From an uncultured Acetatifactor sp. (GTDB lineage Bacteria; Bacillota; Clostridia; Lachnospirales; Lachnospiraceae): 64,000 nucleotides of DNA. The translations under genes were made by a program, and so were the position numbers. The notes beneath the pieces are model-generated. The model made no database searches and had not been told where the DNA came from. It saw only the letters and a program-made list of their open reading frames with translations. The first letter of the stretch is position 1. Every line of letters begins with the position of its first letter. The DNA is taken from NCBI GenBank assembly GCA_910577235.1, contig CAJTMX010000016.1:30780-94779 (forward strand), given 5' to 3'. Positions 8,153 through 16,397 of this stretch are shown piece after piece.

Positions 8153-9304
8153 TCATTCTTCAGCTTTGTTTTGGGCGTTCATGCTGCCCCGCACGGTGAT
8201 ACCGTTCACTTCCACATTCGCTCCCAGCTCGATGACCAGACATTCCCGCCCGTCTATGATCCGGGTGGAGATCAGATCCGTGCGTCCCGGATCGACTTTC
8301 ACCACGACTTCGGGAGTCTTGACGTCAAAAGAACGGCTGTTGTAAACATTGCTTACATATAACCGGGCGTCATCCCCTGCTGCTGCGTCATAACACTGAT
8401 CAAAGACTTCCATCTTTTCATTGGCCACGCCGCTGTCCGCGAACACGGTCTTGACCTCGTTCCTGTCAAGGACCAGAGGGGCCGCGTCCTCCTTGTGATC
8501 CTCCACCATCTCCACAATTTTTTCATGAATGCTCTTTACCGCCTCCACGCTACAGGTTTCCCCCAGCGTTTCCTCCACCAACAGTTGGAAAGTCTCTTTT
8601 TGCCCTCCGGCGGACAGCGGCAAAGGACAGCCTAAAACCAGATCCACAAAAGCCTCCTTCAATTCTTCCGCATCCTTTGAGTAATACAGCACGCTGTGGA
8701 GGTCTGCACCCCGGTCATTGAAAGCGGGAAACAGAAAGCCTGCGTCCGGGACTCCAACCACCCAGTCCCTTATACGGTTGTGAAAACCGTTCTCCTGCGC
8801 GTCATAAGACAAGCCGGGCTTGGACAGATTGACAGGACAGATACTGACCATAATATACTCATACACCTCGTCCGAGGCGTCCTCCATCTCCAGTCCGTCC
8901 CGGGTGCGTCCAGGCACATCATAGGCATCGTGGATCACCAGAATCAGATAGTTGCCCACAAACTCATAGGAGTCAATAATATTGGTGTAAAAAGCGTCCA
9001 GCAGCTCATCGTCCTTCAGCTTGCTGTCCCGCAGACGCAGCAGCATCTCCTGCGTGCCTCCCTCCTCCTCAGCCTTAAGGGGGAACTCCAACGTATGCAG
9101 ATTGCGTCCTATGGAGCCGGACAAAGTCTTCCTGAGAATCTCAAAATACTTAAACATCTCTTCCTCCGGCAGAGCCAGAAAAGCCCGCCCAAACTGGGCC
9201 TTCTTATTTTTCTCCCCATCCACATAACAGCCGCATATGCGTGTAATAGAGCAGTTATTCTGCGTAAAAAGTTTCTTAATCTCGGATATCTCCTGCTTAA
9301 CCAT
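8153..9304 (-). CDS. DUF4317 family protein
   Basis: A 383-aa cytoplasmic protein that I recognise as a DUF4317 member, common in Lachnospiraceae and without known function. I set the start at 9304 (MVKQEISEIKKLF), preceded by AGAGG; the open frame extends 40 codons further upstream, but that part covers the promoter and is hydrophobic and unlike the family. The protein opens with a helical segment carrying a CSITRICGCYVD cysteine group and has a central region typical of the family (SYEFVGNYLILVIHDAYD). It is transcribed alone, convergent to the J-domain gene, from its own promoter. Confidence 0.8.
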   Translation of the reverse strand: MVKQEISEIKKLFTQNNCSITRICGCYVDGEKNKKAQFGRAFLALPEEEMFKYFEILRKTLSGSIGRNLHTLEFPLKAEEEGGTQEMLLRLRDSKLKDDELLDAFYTNIIDSYEFVGNYLILVIHDAYDVPGRTRDGLEMEDASDEVYEYIMVSICPVNLSKPGLSYDAQENGFHNRIRDWVVGVPDAGFLFPAFNDRGADLHSVLYYSKDAEELKEAFVDLVLGCPLPLSAGGQKETFQLLVEETLGETCSVEAVKSIHEKIVEMVEDHKEDAAPLVLDRNEVKTVFADSGVANEKMEVFDQCYDAAAGDDARLYVSNVYNSRSFDVKTPEVVVKVDPGRTDLISTRIIDGRECLVIELGANVEVNGITVRGSMNAQNKAEE

Positions 9305-9348
9305 ATGTACCTCTTTTCCGCGCGGCTTGCCGCACATTTTCTCCTGCC

Positions 9349-9378
9349 AGTATAATCCATAAAAAATCAAAATGTCAA
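9349..9378 (-). promoter_or_regulatory. Sigma-A promoter of the DUF4317 gene
   Basis: On the reverse strand TTGACA (complement of 9373-9378) and TATACT (complement of 9349-9354) are 18 bases apart. Confidence 0.65.
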
Positions 9379-9404
9379 CCGAATTCGCCAAATAAAAAAG
9401 CAAT

Positions 9405-9438
9405 AAAAAAGCCCGTATACCCAAACGGCAAACAGGCT
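9405..9438 (-). terminator. Terminator of tRNA-Ala
   Basis: Read on the reverse strand, AGCCTG (9438 down to 9433) can pair with CGGGCT (9415 down to 9410), followed by a run of T at 9410-9405. It lies ten bases after the tRNA 3' end. Confidence 0.65.
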
Positions 9439-9447
9439 CAAAAAAAG

Positions 9448-9520
9448 TGGAGATAGCGAGACTCGAACTCGTGACCTATACGTTGCGAACGTATCGCTCT
9501 CCCAACTGAGCTATATCCCC
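9448..9520 (-). tRNA. tRNA-Ala (anticodon CGC)
   Basis: The reverse strand folds into a complete 73-nt cloverleaf: acceptor stem GGGGATA/TATCTCC, D arm with AGCTCAGTTGGGAGAGC, anticodon stem ATACG/CGTAT around loop TTCGCAA (anticodon CGC, reading GCG), and T arm with GTTCGAGTC. The third acceptor pair is G3:U70, the alanine identity element, which confirms the assignment. Discriminator base is A73. The genomic sequence continues CTTTTTT, so the CCA end is not fully encoded and must be added after transcription. Confidence 0.95.
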
Positions 9521-9528
9521 ATAAGGAG

Positions 9529-9556
9529 ATTATAACACATTTTTTGGAGAATGCAA
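9529..9556 (-). promoter_or_regulatory. Promoter of tRNA-Ala
   Basis: Reverse strand TTGCAT (complement of 9551-9556), 16-base spacer, TATAAT (complement of 9529-9534), nine bases before the tRNA. Confidence 0.65.
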
Positions 9557-9640
9557 GTACTGTTTTTGGCACCCTATATGATCCTATATTCCTTTTGACC
9601 CAGAAAAAAAGTTTAGTAAATCCCCCTATTCGTAAAAATA

Positions 9641-10015
9641 TTAACATCTCATAAATCCACAACAGCCTATTTCTGAAAATTCAGAGAAGCCAAGCGACTT
9701 ATAGAAAGATACTGTTCGGGGTGTGTTGTCCGTTGTCAACTCGATTTGCCGAACAGCAGAATACCGGTTAAGAACAGCTTTGAGCAGCGCTGTTCCAACG
9801 CCATGTCTTTGTTTTTTCGGATATACCAAAATATCCTGAATAAAAATAATGGTGAATCCATCGCCAACCACTCTGATAACTCCAAGCAATTCATCGTTCT
9901 CATATGCCGCCAGGACTAACAGCGAGTTGTGATATCCCTGCTCCAACGCCGGCATATTCTCCGTATACGCAGTCCATCCAACCTCTGTATATAGGCGCAA
10001 AATTTCATCTGCCAT
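9641..10015 (-). CDS. GNAT-family N-acetyltransferase, possibly 5'-shortened
   Basis: A 124-aa protein of the GNAT fold, which moves an acetyl group from acetyl-CoA to an amine; the substrate is unknown. The acetyl-CoA-binding segment is visible as VYPKKQRHGVGTALL (motif A, R/Q-x-x-G-x-G), and the C-terminal part has TVSFYKSLGF (motif B). Compared with close relatives that begin roughly ten residues earlier, this one starts abruptly at MADEILRLYTEVGW. The codon directly upstream is a stop (TAA) and no clear ribosome-binding site precedes the ATG, so the 5' end may have been lost. It stands alone, with the large inverted repeat about 130 bases upstream. Confidence 0.7.
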   Translation of the reverse strand: MADEILRLYTEVGWTAYTENMPALEQGYHNSLLVLAAYENDELLGVIRVVGDGFTIIFIQDILVYPKKQRHGVGTALLKAVLNRYSAVRQIELTTDNTPRTVSFYKSLGFSEFSEIGCCGFMRC

Positions 10016-10144
10016 TTACAATGTATATTTATATTAGATACACAATTTTGAAAAAGGAGTAGTAAACCTATTTAAAACATTTAAAAGTGTCTGATTAATT
10101 ATGCAATTAATCCGAAAACATATTTCAAAAATAAGCAGTAACCA

Positions 10145-10295
10145 GCTCCAGAGACATAATCGTTCCTGGCAGGACCGTCTGGAAACGTCGGCGCTTGGCG
10201 AGGTATGCCGAATTCATTCGGCACGGGCCTAGCGTCCGCTACGTTTCCAATCGAGCGAGAGCGTGTCCAGCCAGGAACGATTATGTCTCTGGAGC
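10145..10295. repeat. 151-bp nested inverted repeat, MITE-like or structured RNA
   Basis: The arms at 10145-10170 and 10270-10295 are perfect 26-bp inverted repeats. Inside them TGGAAACGT (10180-10188) faces ACGTTTCCA (10241-10249), and a 16-of-18 palindrome sits at 10206-10223 (TGCCGAAT/ATTCGGCA). The inner two pairs share the centre 10214.5, and the outer arms are centred at 10220, so the whole can form one long bulged hairpin. An imperfect copy of the outer-arm end plus flank (GGAG...GTCCCA.GCC) occurs at about 10291-10306 and again at about 10330-10346. A 90-aa reverse-strand reading frame crosses it but is explained by the repeat. It may be a miniature mobile element or a non-coding RNA. 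Confidence 0.75.
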
Positions 10296-10436
10296 GTCCC
10301 ACGCCAGAAACCAGGAATAAAAAAAGCCCGGAGTCGTCCCATGCCGACATAAGGTAAAAAGTCTTCATATATGACGTACATTGCCGGAAAAGAGCAAAAA
10401 ACCATGAATAGTGCAGGAACTTGCGGCGACTTGCAG

Positions 10437-10466
10437 TTGCTGTCTGATATGGGAGAATCGTATAAT
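10437..10466 (+). promoter_or_regulatory. Promoter of the Spo0A-like gene
   Basis: TTGCTG at 10437-10442, an 18-base spacer, and TATAAT at 10461-10466. Predicted transcription start near 10473 lies after the in-frame ATG at 10465, which supports the later start codon at 10510. Confidence 0.55.
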
Positions 10467-10509
10467 GAATAATGATATAAAGTCAATATGTGGAGGAGAA
10501 TCTAAGACT

Positions 10510-11064
10510 ATGGAACAGTTGCGCATTACCGCTGCCGATGATAACGAAAAAGTGTACAGAATACTGGGAGATCTGATGAACGGGGACAAGGAATTTCAGA
10601 TAATGATCACCGTACCCGGAGGAAGAAAGGACGGCGACCGCCAACAGAACGGCGAGACGCTGATCCAGGCCGCGGAAGAGAGAAACGCATCGAAAGCAAC
10701 GCCGGAAAAAGCCTACGATCTGGAACAGGACGTGACGGATATCATTCATGAGATCGGCGTCCCGGCACATATCAAGGGATATCAGTACTTACGGGAGGCC
10801 ATTATGATGTCGGTGAAGGAGCCCTCGATGATCAGTTCCATCACCAAAGTTCTCTATCCAACCATCGCCAAGCGTTTTCAGACTACCCCCAGCCGCGTGG
10901 AGAGGGCTATCCGCCACGCCATAGAAGTGGCCTGGTCCCGGGGCAGGATGGAGACATTGGACGCCCTGTTCGGCTATACGGTGAATACCGGAAAGGGAAA
11001 GCCCACCAACTCCGAGTTCATCGCTCTGATCGCGGACCGCATCCGGCTGAAATACCGGGAGTAG
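10510..11064 (+). CDS. Spo0A-type effector protein without receiver domain
   Basis: A 184-aa protein whose last ~110 residues are a close copy of the Spo0A DNA-binding domain: IIHEIGVPAHIKGYQYLREA, ITKVLYPTIAKRF, SRVERAIRHAIEVAWSRG and GKPTNSEFIALIADRIRL all match Spo0A of Bacillus. The first ~75 residues, however, are not a response-regulator receiver: there is no phospho-acceptor Asp pocket or conserved Lys/Thr, only a short polar stretch. The start at 10510 follows GGAGGAG at 10492-10498. Because DNA-contact residues are kept, it should still read 0A boxes (TTCGACA-like), but without phosphorylation control. It is monocistronic and precedes glgA. The true spo0A is presumably elsewhere. Confidence 0.85.
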   Translation: MEQLRITAADDNEKVYRILGDLMNGDKEFQIMITVPGGRKDGDRQQNGETLIQAAEERNASKATPEKAYDLEQDVTDIIHEIGVPAHIKGYQYLREAIMMSVKEPSMISSITKVLYPTIAKRFQTTPSRVERAIRHAIEVAWSRGRMETLDALFGYTVNTGKGKPTNSEFIALIADRIRLKYRE

Positions 11065-11164
11065 ATTCCAAATATATGTAAAAATTTCAGAAAAGGCTTT
11101 CCTAAAGAAACAGGATGTAGTATAATTCACTTATCTACGAGAAGGTACAAATGGAGGTTTGCAC

Positions 11165-12613
11165 ATGAAAAGAATACTGTTCGCGGCATCTGAGGGAGTT
11201 CCTTTTATCAAGACGGGAGGGCTGGCCGATGTGGTAGGTTCTCTGCCCAAATGTATTGACAAGGAATATTTTGATGTGCGGGTGATTTTGCCCAAATATA
11301 CCTGCATGAAACAGGAGATGAAAGATAAGCTGGAATATGTGACCCACTTTTATATGGACTTTAACTGGACGGACGCCTATGTGGGTGTTCTGAAGGCCGA
11401 GGTAGACGGAATTCAGTACTATTTTATTGATAACGAGGGATATTTTGGCGGATTCAAACCCTATGGGGACAATGCGCTGTTTGAGATCGAGAAGTATGCC
11501 TTTTTCTCCAAAGCGGTGCTGTCGGTGCTGCCGATCCTGGATTTCCGGCCGGACATAATCCATTGCCATGACTGGCAGACGGGATTGGTGCCGGTATATC
11601 TGAAAGAGCGTTTTCAGGGCAGCGACTTTTTCCGGGGGATCAAGTCCGTTATCACAATCCATAACTTAAAGTTCCAGGGTAAATGGGACCCCAAGGTGGT
11701 GCAGAGCATCACCGGACTGCCCCAGTACTATTTTACGCCGGATAAGCTGGAGGCCTACAAGGATGCCAATCTGCTCAAAGGAGGTATTGTATTCGCGGAC
11801 GCGGTGACCACCGTGAGCGATACCTATGCGGAAGAGATCAAAACCAAGTTCTATGGGGAAGGTCTGGAAGGTCTGCTGAAAGCCCGCAGCGGCGATCTGC
11901 GGGGAATCGTCAACGGTATCGACTATGAGGAATTTAACCCCGAGACGGATAAGTATATCGTGAGACCCTACAACGCAGTGAATTTCCGTAAGGAGAAGGC
12001 AAAAAACAAGAGGGCGCTGCAGGAAGAGCTGGGACTTAAGGTTGACGAGAAGAAGATGATGATCGGCGTGGTTTCCCGCCTTACGGATCAGAAGGGCTTT
12101 GACTTGATCGCCTACGTGATGGATGAACTGTGTCAGGACGATATCCAGCTGGTGATCCTGGGCACCGGGGAAGAGCGGTATGAGAATATGTTCCGCCATT
12201 TTGACTGGAAATACAGCGATAAGGTATCGGCCAATATTTTCTATTCGGAGGAGTTGTCCCACAAGATTTATGCGTCCTGCGACGCGTTTCTGATGCCGTC
12301 CCTGTTTGAGCCCTGCGGTCTGAGCCAGCTCATGTCCCTGCGCTACGGCACTGTGCCCATCGTCAGGGAAACAGGAGGTCTGAAAGATACGGTGGAGCCG
12401 TATAATGAATATGAGAGCAAGGGCACAGGCTTTAGCTTTGCCAACTACAATGCCCACGAAATGCTGGCCGCTGTCCGCTATGCGGAGCAGATTTATTACG
12501 ACAAAAAGCGGGAGTGGAACAAGATCGTGGACCGTGCCATGGCGGCGGATTTTTCCTGGGAGGTATCGGCAAATAAGTATCAGGAGATGTATGACTGGTT
12601 GATAGGATATTGA
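11165..12613 (+). CDS. glgA: Glycogen synthase (ADP-glucose)
   Basis: A 482-aa GT5-family glycosyltransferase that adds glucose from ADP-glucose to alpha-1,4-glucan chains. The KTGGLADVVGSLPK motif near residues 16-29 is the ADP-glucose-binding KxGGL signature; HCHDWQTGLVPVYLK and the C-terminal PSLFEPCGLSQLMSLRYGT (E-x7-E retaining-GT catalytic block) are also present. Length is normal. Start at ATG 11165, preceded by GGAGG at 11153-11157; the TTG two codons earlier is less well spaced. A TATAAT at 11121-11126 suggests its own promoter. No other glycogen genes adjoin it. The next gene follows after four bases, so the two are likely co-transcribed. Confidence 0.95.
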   Translation: MKRILFAASEGVPFIKTGGLADVVGSLPKCIDKEYFDVRVILPKYTCMKQEMKDKLEYVTHFYMDFNWTDAYVGVLKAEVDGIQYYFIDNEGYFGGFKPYGDNALFEIEKYAFFSKAVLSVLPILDFRPDIIHCHDWQTGLVPVYLKERFQGSDFFRGIKSVITIHNLKFQGKWDPKVVQSITGLPQYYFTPDKLEAYKDANLLKGGIVFADAVTTVSDTYAEEIKTKFYGEGLEGLLKARSGDLRGIVNGIDYEEFNPETDKYIVRPYNAVNFRKEKAKNKRALQEELGLKVDEKKMMIGVVSRLTDQKGFDLIAYVMDELCQDDIQLVILGTGEERYENMFRHFDWKYSDKVSANIFYSEELSHKIYASCDAFLMPSLFEPCGLSQLMSLRYGTVPIVRETGGLKDTVEPYNEYESKGTGFSFANYNAHEMLAAVRYAEQIYYDKKREWNKIVDRAMAADFSWEVSANKYQEMYDWLIGY

Positions 12614-12617
12614 GAGA

Positions 12618-14276
12618 ATGAGCAGCAACGGCAAAAAGAGAGATAGTTTTATCCTGCAGGCGGGCATACTGGCCGCCGCAGGATTTATCAGCCGGATCAT
12701 CGGGCTGTTGTACATAAGTCCTGTGACAAGGATCATCGGTCCTGTGGGCCTGGGATACTATCAAACCGCATACAATTATTACGCCATTGTGTTGATGATA
12801 TCCTCGTACAGTATTCCTTCCGCGATCTCCAAAGTGATCGCCCAGAAACTTTCATTGCGGGAATACCGCAATGCTCACAGGGTTTTTATATGTGCCATGT
12901 ACTATGTGCTGGGAGTGGGACTCGTTGCGAGCTTACTCCTCTTTTTTGGTGCGGGGTATCTGGCGACGGAGTCGGCTGTGCCGGTGCTGCGGGTGCTGGC
13001 CCCCACGATCTTTATCTATGGCATCCTGGGGGTGCTGCGCGGATACTTTCAGGCGCACAAGAGTATGGTGCAGACCTCATTCTCACAGATCCTGGAGCAG
13101 ATTGTCAACGCGGCGGTGAGCATTGGCGCCGCCTACGGGTTTATCGTATGGTTCACGGGAAGTTATGAGGAGAGCCGGACGGCGGCGGATCAGACCGGCA
13201 GGGCGGTGTACGGTGCCATGGGCAGCGCTCTGGGAACCGGCGCGGGCGTGTTGGCGGCGCTGCTTTTTATGGGCGGCGTATATGCTCTTAACCGCCCTAT
13301 GATCCAGAGGAGGATTCAGAGGGACCGGACCCGGCAGGAGGATTCTTACCGGGAGATCAGCGTCATGATCCTACAGGTGGTGCTGCCCTTTATCATAAGT
13401 ACCGCCATCTACAATCTCAACAGTTCCTTGAATAATAAGCTGTATTCGGATATCATGATAAAATTCCGCCATGTGGCGGAAGACGTTGCCATGGGAGATT
13501 ACGGAGTGTTCAATGGGGAGGCGATGAAGATTTCCAACATTCCCATCGCTTTTTCCTCGGCCATGGCCGCCGCCATCATTCCCACGGTATCCCAGCTGGT
13601 AGCCCGCAGGCAGTTGGATGAGGCCCGGGATAAGATGGCCCAGGCGGTCAAGACCATCATGCTGATCTCCATTCCCTCGGCAGTGGGGCTTTTCGCGCTG
13701 GCAAAGCCTGTTACCTGGCTGTTGTTTCCCGATGAGGCAACCATCGAGCTGGCATCCAGGATTTTGATGGCGCTGGCGGTGTCGGTGATCTTTTACGCAT
13801 TGTCCACGCTGAGCAATTCCATATTGCAGGGTATCGGCAGGGTGAATACGCCCATTGTCAACGCTGCCATTGCGCTGCTGATACAGACGGCAGTTCTGGT
13901 GCCGCTGCTGCTTTTCACAGATATGGGCATATACGCGGTGGTCATCGCCACGATACTGTATTCGGGGCTGATGTGTGTGTTGAACCAGCTGTCCATGCAC
14001 AAGGCGCTGGGGTATCGGCAGGAGATCATGAATACCTTTATCGTGCCTTTTATTGCCTCCGGATTCATGGGCGCTATCGCATGGGTCGTCAACGAGTCGC
14101 TGCTTATGCTGACAGGTTCCATCGTGGTCTCTGTCATTCCTGCTATCATTGTGGCGGTGGCAGTCTACTTTGCGCTGGTAATTTTATTTAAGGCGGTGAC
14201 GGAGGAGGAATTGCAGGCGATGCCCAAAGGCCGTCTGCTGGTCAAAGTGGCAAAAAAATGCCGCCTGTTGCGATAG
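12618..14276 (+). CDS. SpoVB/YtgP-type polysaccharide flippase (MOP superfamily)
   Basis: A 552-aa membrane protein with about 14 hydrophobic helices, of the MOP flippase superfamily (SpoVB, YtgP/MurJ-like). Such proteins flip lipid-linked wall or cortex precursors across the cytoplasmic membrane. The N terminus (LAAAGFISRIIGLLYISPV, then GPVGLGYYQTAYNYY) matches the polysaccharide biosynthesis / SpoVB family. Which member it is (cortex-specific SpoVB or vegetative MurJ/YtgP) cannot be decided here, and a second family member lies at 30406-31764. Start ATG is four bases after the glgA stop. A bidirectional terminator overlaps its last codons. Confidence 0.85.
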   Translation: MSSNGKKRDSFILQAGILAAAGFISRIIGLLYISPVTRIIGPVGLGYYQTAYNYYAIVLMISSYSIPSAISKVIAQKLSLREYRNAHRVFICAMYYVLGVGLVASLLLFFGAGYLATESAVPVLRVLAPTIFIYGILGVLRGYFQAHKSMVQTSFSQILEQIVNAAVSIGAAYGFIVWFTGSYEESRTAADQTGRAVYGAMGSALGTGAGVLAALLFMGGVYALNRPMIQRRIQRDRTRQEDSYREISVMILQVVLPFIISTAIYNLNSSLNNKLYSDIMIKFRHVAEDVAMGDYGVFNGEAMKISNIPIAFSSAMAAAIIPTVSQLVARRQLDEARDKMAQAVKTIMLISIPSAVGLFALAKPVTWLLFPDEATIELASRILMALAVSVIFYALSTLSNSILQGIGRVNTPIVNAAIALLIQTAVLVPLLLFTDMGIYAVVIATILYSGLMCVLNQLSMHKALGYRQEIMNTFIVPFIASGFMGAIAWVVNESLLMLTGSIVVSVIPAIIVAVAVYFALVILFKAVTEEELQAMPKGRLLVKVAKKCRLLR

Positions 14277-14289
14277 GCGGCATTTTTTT
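14252..14289. terminator. Bidirectional terminator between flippase gene and rqcH
   Basis: ATGCCGCCT (14258-14266) and AGGCGGCAT (14275-14283) form a 9-bp stem flanked by A7 on the left and T7 on the right, so it can stop transcripts from both converging genes. It overlaps the coding end of both. Confidence 0.85.
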
Positions 14290-16027
14290 ATATTTGCTCC
14301 AGCCCCGATATGTCGCTGTCTATCATCATGGAGTAGTTGGTGTAGTACACTACAAATCCAGGCTTGGCACCGTTTGGCTTTTTCACGTGTTTTTTCTGTA
14401 TATAGTCGATCTCAACTTTCTCCTGGCCTCTGCCTTTGGAGTAGTAGGCAGCCAGCTTTGCCGCCTCCTCAAAGGTGCGGTCGGGCAGAGTGTCGGCCCC
14501 TTCGCATTTGACTACCACATGGGAACCGGGCATGCCTTTGGCGTGGAACCACCAGTCGTTTCCGGTGGCAAACTTAAAGGTCAGTTCATCGTTCTGATAA
14601 TTGTTTTTTCCCACATATATATGAAAATCGTCGCTGCTCACATAGTGAAAAGGCTTGCTGGTGATCTTTTCCCTCTTGCCTCCCCGCCTGTGGATGTAAC
14701 CGCTGGCCGCCAGCTCCTCCCGGATCTGCACCAGATCTTCTTCCTGCAACGCGATATCCAGAGCCGTGCCGATGGATTCCAGATGCCGGATCTCCGACTT
14801 GACTTCCTCGGTCAAAACAGAGAGAGCCTCATAAGTGCGTTTCAGTTTGTTGTATTTGTCAAAATACCTTTTGGCGTTCTCGGCGGGGGTCATCTCAGGG
14901 TCCAGGGGGATAGTGACGGTTTCGTTCGTATAGTAGTTTGGCGCCTCCATGGATCTGCTGCCCTCGGGCACATTGTAGCCGTAGGTGTTGAGAAGTTCCC
15001 CGTAGATCCGGTATTTGTCCCGTTTTTCCGTGTCCTTGATCTGCTGAGTCTGCAAGTCGTACTTTTTTACATTGCGCTCCAATGCGGTCTGTACGATACG
15101 GCGCAGGTCAGAGGATTTCTGACGGATGCGGGTCAACGTGTTTTTCTCCGCGTAATAGTGTTCCAGCAGAGCGGAGACGGAACCGTAGGGCCGAAGGCTG
15201 TCCTGTTCGTTGTCATACAGTGTCAGCGGCAGTGCCGCGTACTCCACGGGCTGTCTGCCGGTGTAGGCGATGGCGGGGGCAAATTCGCCGCTGAGCACCC
15301 GGTTCATCATTTCACGGAAAGTGAGAAAGGCTTTCTCCAGTTCCTGAGGGGAAAAAGCGGCGGCGGGACTGTCGCCGTCCAGGCCGCTGCGGTGACACAC
15401 TTCCTGGGCCAGAACGGGCGAAATGCCGGTGTAACTTAAGTAGATGGCTTTGTGGAGAGGGGCGGGGCGGGAGGCTATAGCCGCCAGGAACTGTTCCCGG
15501 TCACAGCTTAGCGGGTCCAGTTTGTCCTGCGTCCGGGCCACAAAATAGGGCTTTCCGGGCAGGACCTCTCTGACGCTGCTGACCAGGCCGGACACATGCT
15601 TGATGCTGTCCAGGATCATGCCGTCCCCGTTACAGAAGATGATATTGCTGTGTTTGCCCATGATCTCCACGATCAGCGTCTTTTGGCACAGATCACCCAT
15701 CTCGTCCAGATGTTCCACATCTATATGGATAATGCGCTCTAAGCCCGGCTGGGTGACGGCGGTGATACGTCCGTTTTGCAGGTGTTTGCGCAGCAGCATG
15801 CAAAAACCGGGGGCCGTCATGGGGCTGGGTTTGTTCTGCTCGGTCAGATATGCCAGCGGCAGGGAGGCGTCTGCGGACAAAAGCAGGCGTCTCTGGCCGT
15901 CGGCCGTTTTGATGGTCAGCAGCAGTTCGTCGCTTTCCGGCTGGGCGATCTTGTACAGTCTGCCTCCCAGACAGGTGTCGTTCAGTTCTTTTACTATAGC
16001 GGCAATGGTCACGCCGTCAAATGCCAT
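14288..16027 (-). CDS. rqcH: RqcH (NFACT family) ribosome quality-control factor
   Basis: A 579-aa NFACT protein, older name fibronectin-binding protein FbpA/YloA. In Bacillus, RqcH binds stalled 50S subunits and recruits tRNA-Ala to add C-terminal alanine tails that mark nascent chains for degradation. NFACT-N begins with MAFDGVTIAAIVKELN and includes LSADASLPLAYLT; a long coiled-coil middle (about 280-430) is followed by the NFACT-R domain, with NDWWFHAKGMPGSHVVVK and AAKLAAYYSKGRG. Start ATG at 16027 is preceded by AGGAGG. It is a single gene running opposite to its neighbours. Confidence 0.92.
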   Translation of the reverse strand: MAFDGVTIAAIVKELNDTCLGGRLYKIAQPESDELLLTIKTADGQRRLLLSADASLPLAYLTEQNKPSPMTAPGFCMLLRKHLQNGRITAVTQPGLERIIHIDVEHLDEMGDLCQKTLIVEIMGKHSNIIFCNGDGMILDSIKHVSGLVSSVREVLPGKPYFVARTQDKLDPLSCDREQFLAAIASRPAPLHKAIYLSYTGISPVLAQEVCHRSGLDGDSPAAAFSPQELEKAFLTFREMMNRVLSGEFAPAIAYTGRQPVEYAALPLTLYDNEQDSLRPYGSVSALLEHYYAEKNTLTRIRQKSSDLRRIVQTALERNVKKYDLQTQQIKDTEKRDKYRIYGELLNTYGYNVPEGSRSMEAPNYYTNETVTIPLDPEMTPAENAKRYFDKYNKLKRTYEALSVLTEEVKSEIRHLESIGTALDIALQEEDLVQIREELAASGYIHRRGGKREKITSKPFHYVSSDDFHIYVGKNNYQNDELTFKFATGNDWWFHAKGMPGSHVVVKCEGADTLPDRTFEEAAKLAAYYSKGRGQEKVEIDYIQKKHVKKPNGAKPGFVVYYTNYSMMIDSDISGLEQI

Positions 16028-16163
16028 GTGGGTATCCTCCTGATCTTTGCTTGTAGCCCTTATTATAGCAAATTGGGGAGAAATGACAAGTGTTTTTGAG
16101 GCAGCGACGGGCAGCGCACTTTATTGGACACAAGTGCCGTTGAAAATAGTTTTCCTGCCCGGC

Positions 16164-16192
16164 TTGACTATTTGTACAATCTACATTATAAT
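16164..16192 (+). promoter_or_regulatory. Sigma-A promoter for the yicC-remA-gmk-rpoZ operon
   Basis: TTGACT at 16164-16169, 17-base spacer, TATAAT at 16187-16192. The 370-base gap between rqcH and yicC holds this promoter and a leader of about 200 bases in which I see no recognisable riboswitch. Confidence 0.7.
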
Positions 16193-16397
16193 ATAACAGG
16201 CTATAGATGTGGGGATCATTATAGAACCGCGCTTGTTCGGGCGCAGGAAACCATATGTGTAGAGAAGGCTTACTTATTGGAGTGGTATCGCAGGCGGGGG
16301 CTTGCGGTATGTGGGGTACAGTGTGAAACGGATGTTTTACATTTTGATTGGTGTTATATTGCAGGCATAGCCGGCGATATGCAGATAAGAGGTAAAG

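Noticed and set aside
10099..10368. 90-codon reverse-strand ORF across the large palindrome
   Set aside because: It is made up of the inverted repeat itself; its sequence follows the repeat arms, not a protein fold.
14258..15439. 393-codon forward frame opposite rqcH
   Set aside because: Antisense shadow of an intact rqcH; no ribosome-binding site and Val/Gly/Phe-rich translation without domain pattern.
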